In this document: positions 1-8,003 of the stretch, piece after piece
How the letters are laid out: the number at the start of each line of letters is the position of its first letter
Position numbering within the stretch: the first letter of the stretch is position 1
From: Oscillospiraceae bacterium
GTDB taxonomy: Bacteria; Bacillota; Clostridia; Oscillospirales; Ruminococcaceae
Assembly: GCA_022791315.1 (NCBI GenBank)
Contig: JAAVYW010000055.1
Span: 1-37,004 of the forward strand
Length of the DNA: 37,004 nt
Reading direction: 5' to 3'
Notes under the pieces: generated by a model
The model's database searches: none
Seen by the model: the letters and a program-made list of their open reading frames with translations, nothing else
What the model was told of the DNA's origin: nothing
Made by a program: the position numbers and the translations under genes

Positions 1-5
1 AACAT
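1..5 (-). CDS. csrA: Start of a second csrA-like gene (cut by window edge)
   Basis: Only the start codon ATG (positions 5-3) and two further bases are visible, reading off the left edge. The call rests entirely on the upstream DNA: positions 6-245 are the reverse complement of the leader of the complete csrA at the right end, including the ribosome binding site (CCTCCCT at 14-20, read as AGGGAGG on the minus strand). In both copies the ATG sits 8 bases from the AGGGAGG. That a csrA paralogue follows is an inference; the coding sequence itself is outside the window. Confidence 0.5.
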
Positions 6-31
6 GTGACAAACCTCCCTGTTTGAAGAAG

Positions 32-75
32 CCCTGTTTTGTTCAGAAAAGTGTACATTTCTGAACAAAACAGGG
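32..75. repeat. Palindrome P1, left copy
   Basis: A 44-base palindrome with 21-base arms around a 2-base centre (GT). The inner half-site is GTTCAGAAAAGT. One arm has a mismatch (A at 57 where the right copy has T). The outer part is CCCTGTTTT/AAAACAGGG. It has no T-tract after it, so it is not a typical terminator; it sits directly upstream of the csrA ribosome binding site and could fold in the leader mRNA or be a protein-binding site. Confidence 0.85.
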
Positions 76-197
76 GGAAGGTCGGGAGGGCTTGGAAATA
101 GAAAAAAAATAGGAAAAAGGTGTTGTGTTTGTGGTGAAGTGACCGAAAAGTGGTAATGAAGGCGGTCGGGAAGGGAACGCAAACTCGACAAAAATAG

Positions 198-245
198 AAA
201 AACCCCTTGTTCAGAAAAGTACACTTTTCTGAACAAGGGGTTTTT
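198..245. terminator. Palindrome P2, left copy; likely bidirectional terminator
   Basis: A 48-base perfect palindrome (23-base arms, 2-base centre AC), beginning with five A and ending with five T. It therefore looks like an intrinsic terminator on both strands. The inner 26 bases repeat the P1 core (GTTCAGAAAAGT half-sites). Positions 205 and 238, which pair with each other, are C and G here but T and A in the right copy, so the stem is kept by a paired change. Confidence 0.8.
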
Positions 246-401
246 GGTTTGTGATGTGGTGCAAAAGAATCAAAAAATGCGCTGATTTTCAAAGATAGAG
301 GTGAAGGGGAATTCAAAATCAGGACAAGGGGAAACAAAAGTGGTGAAAGGGGATATTTTTGAACAAAACACCTGCTATTGTGCCCCAGGGAGGCACGGCC
401 T
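246..401. other. Short AT/purine-rich intergenic stretch
   Basis: No gene is evident. The plus strand is purine-rich and contains several GGGGA/AGGA runs (about 305-352). A weak hairpin, GTGCC/GGCAC on the minus strand near 380-395, follows the stop codon of the ATPase gene but has no T-tract. Confidence 0.5.
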
Positions 402-1481
402 CTAAAAATATTTTGCGATTAGGGTTTCAAAGATGCTGTCAATCTCTGTGAAGTCACAGGCGGAGACATAGTACTTTTCCAGTTGGTCGTGCCAGGCCTT
501 GGCCTCCTTCATCAAGGTGTCGGCCTGGGAGAGGAGATTTTTGGCTGCCTTCATGTGGAAGCGCACCCGCGCGCTCTTGGCGTCCAGGGGCTGCATTTGG
601 GTAAAGCGGCGGGCATGGATGTTTTTGGCGCCCGGCAGGTCAAACGCGTGGAAGTCGTTAGAGGTGAACACCCCCAGCCCTAATTCCGGGACAAACAGGT
701 GCTCGATTTTGTGGTGGGGGAAGAGGGGGCAGGGGCAGCAAATCACGTCATAGCCCGCTTCCAGCAGGTGTTCTTTCAGGCTCTCCATGAAAATCCGGCC
801 CGCCGCGCCCCAACGGTCGTGGAGCACCACGGTCTGGCTGCACAGGGTGGGGATGTTGGCCGGGAAGCTGGCCTGGTCCCCTGCGCCCAGGCAGGTGAGA
901 AACCGGCGGCTCTCCCTGCCCCGGCCCTCCTTTTTCGAGGTTGCCAGCCGTTTGGACAGGCTGGCAGTATAGCGCAGGATTTTTTCCCGGTCGGTACAGG
1001 GGGCGGCGATTTGATAGATTTCCCCCACCAGGGCCCCTGCGCCGCCGATGAGGCTGCGGCAGCGGGCCAGCAGCGCCTTGTTGTTCCTGTGCGCCTCCAC
1101 GATTTCCGCCCGGTGGGTTTTCAGCTTTTCCTCGTCCAGGCAGTGGTACAGGTCTACCACCCGCTCAAATGCCCCGGGGAAGGTGGGCTCTATCACGTGG
1201 GGCGCGGTGCCGTCCACAATTGCCAGCCGGGAGCCGGAAAACAGCACCCCGTCTAAGGATTCCGGGTCGGCGGAACAGTGTAGGCGCTGGACTTCCTCTT
1301 CCCCCTCCCGCAGCGCTGCCATGCGTTTCATCAAGGTCGATTTGCCACAGCCCGGCCCTGCCTTGAGAATCAGCAGATGCTCCAGCGCCTCTTCCTGGCA
1401 CAGTTCCTCAAAGTAGGAGACAAACCCCATCGGCCCATTGGCCGCAATGAAAAAATCTGTGGCCCTGCCTGCTTTGTTCAT
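402..1481 (-). CDS. P-loop ATPase of the PRK06851 type
   Basis: This 359-residue protein has a clear Walker A motif, GPGCGKST, at residues 42-49 behind an N-terminal segment FIAANGPMGFVSYF that is typical of a conserved Bacillus/Clostridium ATPase family of about 360 residues (known as PRK06851); its cellular role is not established. The second half, with the CPCPLFPHHKIEH stretch, has the same family flavour. A good ribosome binding site (GGAGGG) lies 7 bases before the ATG. It is transcribed away from the PadR operon, with a 214-bp divergent region between them, and ends about 155 bases from the left inverted repeat. No transmembrane segment or signal peptide is seen. Function beyond ATP binding cannot be assigned. 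Confidence 0.8.
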   Translation of the reverse strand: MNKAGRATDFFIAANGPMGFVSYFEELCQEEALEHLLILKAGPGCGKSTLMKRMAALREGEEEVQRLHCSADPESLDGVLFSGSRLAIVDGTAPHVIEPTFPGAFERVVDLYHCLDEEKLKTHRAEIVEAHRNNKALLARCRSLIGGAGALVGEIYQIAAPCTDREKILRYTASLSKRLATSKKEGRGRESRRFLTCLGAGDQASFPANIPTLCSQTVVLHDRWGAAGRIFMESLKEHLLEAGYDVICCPCPLFPHHKIEHLFVPELGLGVFTSNDFHAFDLPGAKNIHARRFTQMQPLDAKSARVRFHMKAAKNLLSQADTLMKEAKAWHDQLEKYYVSACDFTEIDSIFETLIAKYF

Positions 1482-1619
1482 GTTCGATTCCCTCCGTTTT
1501 CACTGAGTTTTTTACACTTCCATGCTATTCCCCCACCGGAAAAATGGTGCGCCGCAGGGCATCCCTCTTTTCCGTTTTTTCGCCAGGGAAGGGCATGGAA
1601 TTTTATTTTGAAATATACC

Positions 1620-1648
1620 TTGACAGATGAGGTAAGTTGTGATATTTT
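1620..1648 (+). promoter_or_regulatory. Sigma-A promoter of the PadR operon
   Basis: TTGACA at 1620-1625 and TATTTT at 1643-1648 are separated by 17 bases. The start point would fall near 1655, some 40 bases before the padR start. PadR proteins usually repress their own promoter, so an operator probably overlaps this site, although no clear PadR dyad was recognised. Confidence 0.75.
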
Positions 1649-1695
1649 ATAACTGTAAAAAACAAGATACTTTTTTGAGGGAGGGAGGAAATAGG

Positions 1696-2040
1696 GTGCC
1701 GTCGATTACTTCGGATTTGATACGGGGACACACCGACACGATTATCCTGGCGCACCTGCTGGAAAAAGACAGCTATGGCTATGAAATCAACAAGGCCATC
1801 CAGCAGTGCACGGGCGGGCTCTATGAGCTCAAGGAGGCCACGCTTTACACGGCCTTCCGGCGCCTGGAACAGAATGGGGCCATTGTCTCCTACTGGGGGG
1901 ACGAGACCACGGGCGCCAGGCGGCGGTATTATGCCATTACCGAGAGCGGGAGGGCCCTCTACACCCAGCTCAAGGATGAGTGGGACACTGCTAAAATCTT
2001 GATAGACCGGCTAATTAACCAACACAGAGAGGAGCTATAA
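1696..2040 (+). CDS. PadR-family transcriptional regulator
   Basis: A 114-residue protein with the PadR winged-helix pattern: TDTIILAHLLEKDSYGYEI, then LYTAFRRLEQNGAI and RRRYYAITESGRALY. PadR proteins are dimeric repressors, often controlling a downstream membrane-protein gene that responds to envelope or antimicrobial stress. The start is taken as GTG at 1696 because GAGGGAGG lies 7 bases upstream; an in-frame ATG at 1639 would put the promoter -10 inside the gene. The stop is followed two bases later by the next start, so the genes are co-transcribed. The layout PadR, HAAS-domain protein, DUF4097 protein is a recurring regulatory module in Firmicutes. Confidence 0.9.
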   Translation: MPSITSDLIRGHTDTIILAHLLEKDSYGYEINKAIQQCTGGLYELKEATLYTAFRRLEQNGAIVSYWGDETTGARRRYYAITESGRALYTQLKDEWDTAKILIDRLINQHREEL

Positions 2041-2042
2041 CC

Positions 2043-2684
2043 ATGATGGAGGAGCGTTTAAGAGCTTATATTGAGGAACTGTTTGCCGAGGCACCGGCCA
2101 GCCACAAGGCCATGGAACTCAAGGAGGAGATGACCCAGAACCTCATTGACAAATACCACGACCTGCTCTCTGAGGGGAAGCCGGAGGATGTGGCGTTCAA
2201 TATCGCTGTCTCGGGCATTGGCGATGTGAGCGGGCTGCTGCGGGATTTGGAAAACGACGGCCCTTCCTCGGAACACGAGGCCTATGAACGGCGCAGGATG
2301 TTCTCTGCCGTTCTCACTGCTGTGGCGATTATGATGTATATCCTCGCGGTTATCCCGGTGCTGCTGTTTGACGAGATGGGTGTGGTGGCGATGTTTGTGT
2401 TCGTTGCCCTGGCAACCGGGCTCCTGGTCTTCAACAACATGACAAAGCCCAGATACTACAAGACCGACGACACAGTGGTGGAGGATTTCCGCGCCTGGCA
2501 ATACGAGAAGGCAGGGAAGAACAGCATGCAAAAGGCCATTTCCTCCGCCCTGTGGAGCATTACGGTGCTCGTATACTTAGCGATTAGCTTTACCACCCAT
2601 GATTGGCACCTCACCTGGATTATCTTCCCCCTGGCCGGTGTGGTGGAGAACATCATCCGCATCGCCACGGGGTTCCGGAAATAG
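2043..2684 (+). CDS. HAAS-domain (DUF1700-like) membrane protein
   Basis: A 213-residue protein. Residues about 1-75 are an acidic helical segment (EELFAEAPASHKAMELKEEMTQNLIDKY then a GxGDVSGLL stretch) matching the HAAS signalling domain that habitually follows PadR regulators. The rest contains membrane segments at about 87-107, 114-131, 168-185 and 190-207. Its start is two bases after the padR stop; a second ATG lies at 2046 with GAGAGGAG upstream of both. In this family the cytoplasmic domain is thought to couple PadR to the membrane partner, but the signal is unknown. Confidence 0.8.
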   Translation: MMEERLRAYIEELFAEAPASHKAMELKEEMTQNLIDKYHDLLSEGKPEDVAFNIAVSGIGDVSGLLRDLENDGPSSEHEAYERRRMFSAVLTAVAIMMYILAVIPVLLFDEMGVVAMFVFVALATGLLVFNNMTKPRYYKTDDTVVEDFRAWQYEKAGKNSMQKAISSALWSITVLVYLAISFTTHDWHLTWIIFPLAGVVENIIRIATGFRK

Positions 2685-2704
2685 GAAAGGAGCTTGGATT
2701 TGTA

Positions 2705-3697
2705 ATGAAGGGATATAAAGTAACTGCTTTGGTCTGTTGGACATTTGTGGCGCTGCTGCTGGTTTGGCTGCTGGTGACAGGGCTCCTGGGCAAGGGGCTC
2801 TTTGCCCCGGGCAGGCCGCTGGCAGGCATGAGGGATTTTTCCCGGGACCAGGGGGAGGGGTCTTCCCTGATAAACGGGCAAATCAGCGACGGGGAGACCT
2901 CTGTTTCCGAGCCGGTCTCCGAAATCGTGGTGGACTGGGTTTCGGGCAATGTAGTGGTTCACAGCTATGCGGGCAGCGAGGTGAAGTGGGAGGAGCGCGC
3001 CGCCAAAACCCTCTCGGATAGGCAAAAGCTGCGGTATGAAGTGAAGGGCGGCAGGCTCACTATCCAGGCCTATCCCGACTGGAGCTGGAATATCTTTGGC
3101 TTTGCGGGAAACCAGCCCAGGAAAGACCTGGAGCTCTGGGTGCCGGCATCTGTGGAGCTGGATGAGCTCTTGGTAAACTCCGCCTCGGCCAAAATCGACG
3201 TGGAGGGGGTTGCAGCCAGGGATGTGGAAATCAACACCGCCTCCGGCGACATCACCGCCCAGGATGTCAAGGCCACCCAGATGACGATGGGCAGCGCCTC
3301 GGGCAAGCTGGAACTCGCCGGCTGCACGGTGGAGGAACTGAGCTTGAACTCTGTCTCCGGCAGCGTGACGGCCCAGGGTGCCTTTGAAGAGGTGAATGTG
3401 GAGAATGTCTCCGGCTCTGTCCAGGTGCACAGCGAGGCGATGTTAAAGGATTTAAATGTGGATACCGTCTCCGGCAGTATCACCATTGCCATACCGGAAA
3501 ACAAGGGCTTTACCTTGGAGCACACCAAGATTTCCGGCGGTTTGAACTCTGATTTTGCCCTGAATTTCCGGGATGACGAATACAGCTACGGCAACGGCGA
3601 TGCGGATTTTGTGGTAAACAGCGTCTCCGGCAGCCTGCACCTGAAGCGCATTGAGGATGGGACCACCGGCACCGGGAGGGGGGAGCGCAATGACTGA
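2705..3697 (+). CDS. Membrane-anchored DUF4097 beta-strand repeat protein
   Basis: A 330-residue protein with an N-terminal membrane anchor at about residues 6-28 (VTALVCWTFVALLLVWLLVTG) and a long extracytoplasmic part made of short repeated beta strands. The phrase SVSGS or SASGK recurs (for example NSASAKIDV, NTASGDITA, GSASGKLEL, NSVSGSVTA, NVSGSVQV, TVSGSITI, NSVSGSLHL), the hallmark of DUF4097, which is expected to form a beta-solenoid-like sheet. ATG at 2705 is chosen over the longer in-frame reading because AGGAG sits 12 bases upstream and the membrane anchor then becomes the true N terminus. It overlaps the next gene by 8 bases. Role: envelope-associated, otherwise unknown. Confidence 0.83.
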   Translation: MKGYKVTALVCWTFVALLLVWLLVTGLLGKGLFAPGRPLAGMRDFSRDQGEGSSLINGQISDGETSVSEPVSEIVVDWVSGNVVVHSYAGSEVKWEERAAKTLSDRQKLRYEVKGGRLTIQAYPDWSWNIFGFAGNQPRKDLELWVPASVELDELLVNSASAKIDVEGVAARDVEINTASGDITAQDVKATQMTMGSASGKLELAGCTVEELSLNSVSGSVTAQGAFEEVNVENVSGSVQVHSEAMLKDLNVDTVSGSITIAIPENKGFTLEHTKISGGLNSDFALNFRDDEYSYGNGDADFVVNSVSGSLHLKRIEDGTTGTGRGERND

Positions 3698-4103
3698 CGC
3701 AAAATCCACCCGTGTGTTCCTCATGACCCTGCTGACCATGCTGGGGATGTGCGGCATTGTGGTTCTGTGCAGCCTCTCCCCCCTCTCTACGCTGGGAGAA
3801 CATGCCAACCAATTCGGCGATTCCGGCATGTTCAGCGCGCTGCTGGGTGTGGCTGCGCCCTATCTGGTGCCCGGCATCCTGCTGGCCTCCGGCTTTTGGG
3901 CTGCAAAGATTGTCCTGGCCGTGGTGCACGGCGTGTTTTTCCTGGGCTCTGCGGCAGTGGGTATCACAGCGTTTATCCTGTGGCAAACCCTTTTTTCCGC
4001 GCAGCCCGACGCCGCTATGATAGGCCTGCTGCTGTGCTGTGCAGCGACTGCGGTGCTCCATATCGTGTGGTTTCCCATGGCTTTTTTGAAGGAGAAGAGA
4101 TGA
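3690..4103 (+). CDS. Small four-helix membrane protein of unknown function
   Basis: A 137-residue hydrophobic protein with about four membrane segments (roughly residues 8-29, 45-66, 72-96 and 107-130) and a basic C terminus ending FLKEKR. The start ATG at 3690 lies inside the end of the preceding gene (8-base overlap) with a GGGAGGGGGGAG ribosome binding site, so it is the fourth gene of the PadR operon and translationally coupled to the DUF4097 gene. No family was recognised. A GC-rich hairpin lies at about 4118-4151, but without a T-tract. Confidence 0.7.
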   Translation: MTDAKSTRVFLMTLLTMLGMCGIVVLCSLSPLSTLGEHANQFGDSGMFSALLGVAAPYLVPGILLASGFWAAKIVLAVVHGVFFLGSAAVGITAFILWQTLFSAQPDAAMIGLLLCCAATAVLHIVWFPMAFLKEKR

Positions 4104-4183
4104 AAATTTTAGGAGCGAGGCTGGGGGCCGCAGGGACGGCGCCCGGCCTCGTCCCATTCTTTCCCAAAACCCGAGATTTGTTC

Positions 4184-4212
4184 TTTTCATCCCCCTGTTT
4201 TTGTGCTATACT
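4184..4212 (+). promoter_or_regulatory. Extended -10 promoter of lepA-hemW
   Basis: TATACT at 4207-4212 is preceded by TGC, giving an extended -10 element. A weak -35 (TTTTCA, 4184-4189) lies 17 bases upstream. The site is about 35 bases before the lepA start. Confidence 0.6.
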
Positions 4213-4246
4213 AAATAGAACAAACTACCGGAGGGAATCGAGAAGT

Positions 4247-6055
4247 ATGGTTTACGATAAATCGCATATCCGCAATTTCTGTATTATTGCCCACATCGAC
4301 CACGGCAAGTCCACCCTGGCTGACCGGATTCTGGAACACACCCATTCGGTGGCGGCCCGGAAGATGGAGGAGCAGCTCTTAGACAACATGGATTTGGAGC
4401 GGGAGCGGGGCATCACCATCAAGGCGCGGGCAGTGTCGGTGGGATACACGGCGCAGGACGGGGAGGAGTACCTCTTCAACCTCATCGACACGCCGGGGCA
4501 TGTGGATTTTAACTATGAGGTGTCCCGGTCGCTGGCGGCCTGCGAGGGGGCGCTGCTGATTGTGGACGCCTCCCAGGGCATTGAGGCCCAGACCTTGGGC
4601 AACACCTACCTGGCTATCGAGCACGACCTGGAGGTGCTGCCGGTCATCAACAAAATCGACCTGCCTGCCGCCCGGCCCGAGGAGGTGGCGGAGGAGATTG
4701 AGGAGGTCATCGGCATCCCGGCGCTGGACGCGCCCCGGGTCTCGGCCAAGACAGGGGAGAATATCGGCGCGGTGCTGGAGCTGATTGTAAAGGGGATTCC
4801 CGCACCGCGGGGGGAGGACAACGAGCCCTTGCAGGCTTTGATTTTTGACTCCTTCTACGACCCCTACAAGGGGGTTGTGGTGTATGTGCGGGTGATGAAC
4901 GGGGTGGTAAAGCCGGGGGATTCCATCCGGATGATGGCTACGGGGGCGGAATTCGATGTGGTGGAAGTGGGGCTCATGCGGGCCCAGGAGCTGGAACCGG
5001 GGGACGAGCTGCGGCCCGGGGACGTGGGCTATCTCACCGCCAGCATCAAAAACGTGCGGGACACCCGTGTGGGCGACACAGTGACCCATGCCGCCGCCCC
5101 GGCGGCAGAGCCCTTGGCGGGCTATAAAAAGGTGAACCCTATGGTGTTCTCCGGCATCTATCCTGCGGACAGCGCCCGGTATCAGGATTTGCGGGATGCG
5201 CTGGAAAAATTGCAGCTCAACGATGCCTCCCTCACCTTTGAGGCGGAGACCTCCAAGGCGCTGGGGTTTGGGTTCCGCTGCGGTTTTTTGGGGCTGCTGC
5301 ACATGGAGATTATCCAGGAGCGGCTGGAGCGGGAGTTCAACCTGGATTTGGTGACCACTGCGCCCTCAGTCATTTACCGGTTGGAGCTGACGGACGGCAC
5401 GGAGCTCTATGTGGACAACCCCACCAATTTCCCCGACCCGGCCCTCATTGCCCAGGCCTATGAACCCATGGTAAACGCCCATATCTACACCCCCACCGAT
5501 TACGTGGGCAGCATTATGGAGTTGAGCCAGGAGCGGCGGGGCGTGTTCAAGGACATGAAGTACCTGGACGCCAACCGGGTGGATTTGCACTATGAGCTGC
5601 CCCTCAACGAGATTATCTACGATTTCTTTGACGCGCTGAAATCCCGTTCCAGGGGGTATGCCTCCTTTGACTATGAGCTGATAGGCTATGCCCCCTCCAA
5701 GCTGGTGAAGCTGGACATCATGCTCAACGGCGAAGTGGTGGACGCGCTCTCCTTTATCGTGCACACGGACAAGGCCTACTCCAGGGCCAGGCGGATTGCA
5801 GAGAAGCTCAAGGAGAATATCCCCCGCCAGCTCTTTGAGGTGCCCATCCAGGCCACGGTGGGGTCGAAAATTATTGCCAGGGAGACGGTGAAGGCCCTGC
5901 GCAAGGACGTGTTGGCAAAGTGCTACGGCGGCGACATCACCCGGAAAAAGAAGCTGCTGGAAAAGCAGAAGGAGGGCAAGAAGCGGATGCGCAAGCTGGG
6001 TTCGGTGGAGGTGCCGCAGGAGGCCTTTATGTCTGTGCTGAAGCTGGACGAATGA
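4247..6055 (+). CDS. lepA: Elongation factor 4 (LepA) GTPase
   Basis: A 602-residue protein, the usual LepA length. It shows the translational GTPase motifs AHIDHGKST (residues 15-23), [18 protein letters not shown] and NKIDLP, then domain II, and the LepA C-terminal region with RGYASFDYE and [22 protein letters not shown]. LepA binds the ribosome and promotes back-translocation or helps ribosome function under stress. The ATG at 4247 is preceded by GGAGGGAATCGAGAAGT; the open frame runs further upstream but covers the promoter and shows no homology. Its stop overlaps the hemW start as ATGA, so the two are coupled, a gene order common in Firmicutes. Confidence 0.97.
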   Translation: MVYDKSHIRNFCIIAHIDHGKSTLADRILEHTHSVAARKMEEQLLDNMDLERERGITIKARAVSVGYTAQDGEEYLFNLIDTPGHVDFNYEVSRSLAACEGALLIVDASQGIEAQTLGNTYLAIEHDLEVLPVINKIDLPAARPEEVAEEIEEVIGIPALDAPRVSAKTGENIGAVLELIVKGIPAPRGEDNEPLQALIFDSFYDPYKGVVVYVRVMNGVVKPGDSIRMMATGAEFDVVEVGLMRAQELEPGDELRPGDVGYLTASIKNVRDTRVGDTVTHAAAPAAEPLAGYKKVNPMVFSGIYPADSARYQDLRDALEKLQLNDASLTFEAETSKALGFGFRCGFLGLLHMEIIQERLEREFNLDLVTTAPSVIYRLELTDGTELYVDNPTNFPDPALIAQAYEPMVNAHIYTPTDYVGSIMELSQERRGVFKDMKYLDANRVDLHYELPLNEIIYDFFDALKSRSRGYASFDYELIGYAPSKLVKLDIMLNGEVVDALSFIVHTDKAYSRARRIAEKLKENIPRQLFEVPIQATVGSKIIARETVKALRKDVLAKCYGGDITRKKKLLEKQKEGKKRMRKLGSVEVPQEAFMSVLKLDE

Positions 6056-7179
6056 GCTGCGGATGGGGGCAAAGGCCCAAAGATACACCGGTGGGGCTCT
6101 ATCTCCACGTGCCCTTTTGCCGGAAAAAGTGCGCCTACTGCGATTTCTACTCCCTGCCTGCGGCCTCGGAGGAGGCCTTTGACCGTTACCGGGATGCCCT
6201 GCTGCGCTGCCTACGGGGGTATCGGGAGGAATATGGGGCGTTCCCGGTGGATACGGTGTATTTCGGCGGGGGGACGCCCTCTGTGCTGGGGGCAGGGCGG
6301 CTGGCGGCGCTGCTGGAGGAGGTTTCCCGCTTTTCGCTGGAAGCGGGGGCGGAGATGACGCTGGAGGCCAACCCGGAGACAGTGGACGCCGCCTTTCTGC
6401 GGGCCTGCCGGGAGATGGGGTTTACCCGGATTTCCTTTGGGATACAGTCGGCTGTGGAAGGGGAATTGCAGGCGCTGGGGCGGATTCACAGCTTTGCCCA
6501 GGCGGCCAGGGCGGCGGAGCTGAGCCTGGCGGCGGGGTTTGCCCATGTGAGCGGGGATGTGATGGTGGGAATCCCCTACCAGACGCCCCGGTCGCTGGGA
6601 TACACTTTGGAGGCAGTGGCGGCGCTGGGGGTGGACCACATCTCGGCCTATCTGCTGAAGCTGGAAGAGGGCACGCCCTTGGCCCGCCGGGCGGCGGAGT
6701 ACACTTTCCCGGACGAGGACACCCTCTGTGACGCCTATTTGGGGATGGTGGAAAAGCTGGGGGAGCTGGGGTTTGCCCAATATGAAATCTCCAACTTCGC
6801 CAAGCCGGGGGGGCAGAGCCGGCACAACCGGCGCTATTGGGAGCGCAGGCCCTATCTGGGCCTGGGGCCTGGGGCCCACTCCTACTTTGGGGGGAAGCGG
6901 TTTTCCTATCCCCGGGATTTGGCCGCCTTTTTGACGGGCCCGCCCTTTGCCCTGGAGGAAGAGGATTGCGACCCGGAGACGGAGCAGGTGATGCTGGGCC
7001 TGCGGCTGACAGAGGGGCTGCCCTATGCGGCGCTGGGACAGGGGCTCTTTGCCGCCTGTGCCCCGCTGCGGCAGGCAGGGCTGATTGCCCCCGACCGGGA
7101 GCGGCTGCGGCTGATGCCCCAGGGCTTTCTGCTCTCCAACCAGGTGATTGGGTTTGTGCTGGATAAGATGGGGCTGTGA
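6052..7179 (+). CDS. hemW: Radical SAM heme chaperone HemW
   Basis: A 375-residue radical SAM protein with the cluster motif C23-x3-C27-x2-C30 (FCRKKCAYC), preceded by GLYLHVPF and followed by [10 protein letters not shown] and the HemW C-terminal domain ([30 protein letters not shown]). HemW was long annotated as oxygen-independent coproporphyrinogen oxidase, but members with this architecture bind and transfer heme. The start overlaps the lepA stop by four bases. The lepA-hemW pair is widespread; in Bacillus hrcA and dnaK follow, but not here, where a tiny membrane protein gene comes next. Confidence 0.95.
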   Translation: MSCGWGQRPKDTPVGLYLHVPFCRKKCAYCDFYSLPAASEEAFDRYRDALLRCLRGYREEYGAFPVDTVYFGGGTPSVLGAGRLAALLEEVSRFSLEAGAEMTLEANPETVDAAFLRACREMGFTRISFGIQSAVEGELQALGRIHSFAQAARAAELSLAAGFAHVSGDVMVGIPYQTPRSLGYTLEAVAALGVDHISAYLLKLEEGTPLARRAAEYTFPDEDTLCDAYLGMVEKLGELGFAQYEISNFAKPGGQSRHNRRYWERRPYLGLGPGAHSYFGGKRFSYPRDLAAFLTGPPFALEEEDCDPETEQVMLGLRLTEGLPYAALGQGLFAACAPLRQAGLIAPDRERLRLMPQGFLLSNQVIGFVLDKMGL

Positions 7180-7192
7180 TTTAGGAGGGGTG

Positions 7193-7489
7193 ATGATGGA
7201 AAAGAAGAGGCGTTCTTTGGGCATCCCGGCGCTCTTTGTGGTGGGGCTGGCGCTGGCGGCGCTGGGGATTGCGGGGCTCTGCCTATTTGCGCTGCCCTCC
7301 CGTTCTGTCGGTGCCATCGGCGGGGCAGATGGGCCCACGGTGATTTTTGTCACCGGGCCGGGGATGGAAAATTTCCCCACGGAATGGATTTCCCTGCTGC
7401 TCACCTGGGGGCCTGCGGTGCTGCTGGTGCTGGGCCTGCTGTGCTGCCTGGCAGGGGGATTGCTGCTGGCGAAAAGGCGGAAAAAATAG
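7193..7489 (+). CDS. Small membrane protein with OadB-type sodium-pump motif
   Basis: A 98-residue protein with two membrane helices (about residues 11-33 and 64-91) and a basic tail (AKRRKK). Between them sits GAIGGADGPTVIFVTG (residues 40-55), which is the signature of the beta subunit of sodium-translocating decarboxylases (OadB/GcdB/MmdB), where the Asp of GGADGPT is needed for sodium transport. A full beta subunit is some 370-430 residues, so this is only the motif in a two-helix setting. The start has GGAGGGG 5 bases upstream (a second ATG follows at 7196). It is 13 bases after hemW and is closed by a strong terminator. Function unknown; calling it a decarboxylase subunit would be over-reading. 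Confidence 0.75.
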   Translation: MMEKKRRSLGIPALFVVGLALAALGIAGLCLFALPSRSVGAIGGADGPTVIFVTGPGMENFPTEWISLLLTWGPAVLLVLGLLCCLAGGLLLAKRRKK

Positions 7490-7495
7490 CGGACA

Positions 7496-7531
7496 AAAAG
7501 CGCCCGGCCTTGTTTAGGCCGGGTGCTTTTT
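7496..7531 (+). terminator. Intrinsic terminator of lepA-hemW operon
   Basis: An 11-bp GC-rich stem (GCGCCCGGCCT with AGGCCGGGTGC, one G-T pair), a 5-base loop and a T5 tract at 7527-7531. Confidence 0.92.
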
Positions 7532-7550
7532 GTTGCTTAAGCTAAACGAA

Positions 7551-7571
7551 ACCCCTGGGAGAACCAGGGGT
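7551..7571 (-). terminator. Possible minus-strand terminator
   Basis: Stem ACCCCTGG/CCAGGGGT with a 5-base loop; on the minus strand it is followed by TTTCGTTTAG. It could end a long transcript from the deacetylase gene or a separate minus-strand RNA. The T-tract is interrupted. Confidence 0.45.
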
Positions 7572-7599
7572 AGAAAGAAACGCCTTAGCAGAATAAAAA

Positions 7600-8003
7600 G
7601 ATTGGGAAATAGCAGAGATATAATCTGAAGCGCTTTTATGAAAGTTCCACAAAGGTTTCACAATAGGAAACCGCTATGCTTTGTTGTGACGAGTCTTACC
7701 TGTTGACAGGCAGCAGCGCAAGAGATGCGGTGGTAAAATTCCCTCCCCCTTTTAGGGGTCAGCACGTGGTAGCCCCTCTGTGCCTGTAGGCGCATGGAAA
7801 TCCCCCTAACGGGCTATGTGAAACATGTGGAGTAAGGTGGAGCGCCGGGTGGGGCTGCATTGCCGGGGAGGCCGCAGCCCCCAAGGGACGCTGCGGCCTC
7901 CCAAACACGCTGCCGCCCGCAGCGAAGCGCCCAGCCGGGCGGCGCGCACTTTGCGCGCGGACCCCCGAAGGGGGCGGAACTGAAAAGGGGAAACAGTGGC
8001 TCT
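7600..8003. other. Gene-free, hairpin-dense region, possible structured RNA
   Basis: About 400 bases without a credible gene. Many local stems are visible: GGTTTC/GAAACC (about 7653-7671), CCTGT/ACAGG, CCCC-TTTT-AGGGG, a 13-bp stem GGGAGGCCGCAGC with its exact complement (about 7864-7900), GCCGCCCG/CGGGCGGC, GCGCGC/GCGCGC and CCCCC-GAA-GGGGG. A TATAAT occurs at 7619-7624 on the plus strand but without a good -35. It does not match the core motifs I know for RNase P RNA, SRP RNA, tmRNA or common riboswitches. Strand and function are open. Confidence 0.4.
7941..7996. repeat. Triple-hairpin element, copy A
   Basis: Three hairpins in a row: GCGCGC-ACTTT-GCGCGC, linker GGA, CCCCC-GAA-GGGGG, linker CGGAA, then ACTG...CAGT. 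Stem sequences differ from copies B (about 19968-20028) and C (about 23297-23362), but the order, the TTTGC loop of the first stem and the purine linker after the second stem are alike. Confidence 0.4.

Larger units (their letters stand above)
1..245. repeat. Left copy of a 245-bp inverted repeat (csrA leader)
   Basis: Position x here pairs with position 36792-x at the right end without any gap. Counting by eye, about 10 of 245 positions differ (6, 57, 81-83, 85, 87, 132, 205, 238). The repeat holds a ribosome binding site, palindrome P1 (32-75), a strand-asymmetric spacer and palindrome P2 (198-245). Similarity stops right after P2: position 246 onward is unrelated to the matching bases at the right end. 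The repeat therefore covers exactly the csrA upstream region plus its two palindromes. Confidence 0.93.

Noticed and set aside
3749-4246. Long in-frame extension upstream of lepA
   Set aside because: It overlaps the preceding gene in another frame and the lepA promoter, and LepA is already full length from 4247.
7193-7489. Annotation as an oxaloacetate decarboxylase beta subunit
   Set aside because: The protein is a quarter of the needed length and no alpha or gamma subunit gene is nearby; only the motif is shared.
7600-7850. Possible 6S RNA, SRP RNA, RNase P RNA or tmRNA
   Set aside because: Core conserved motifs of these RNAs could not be found on either strand.
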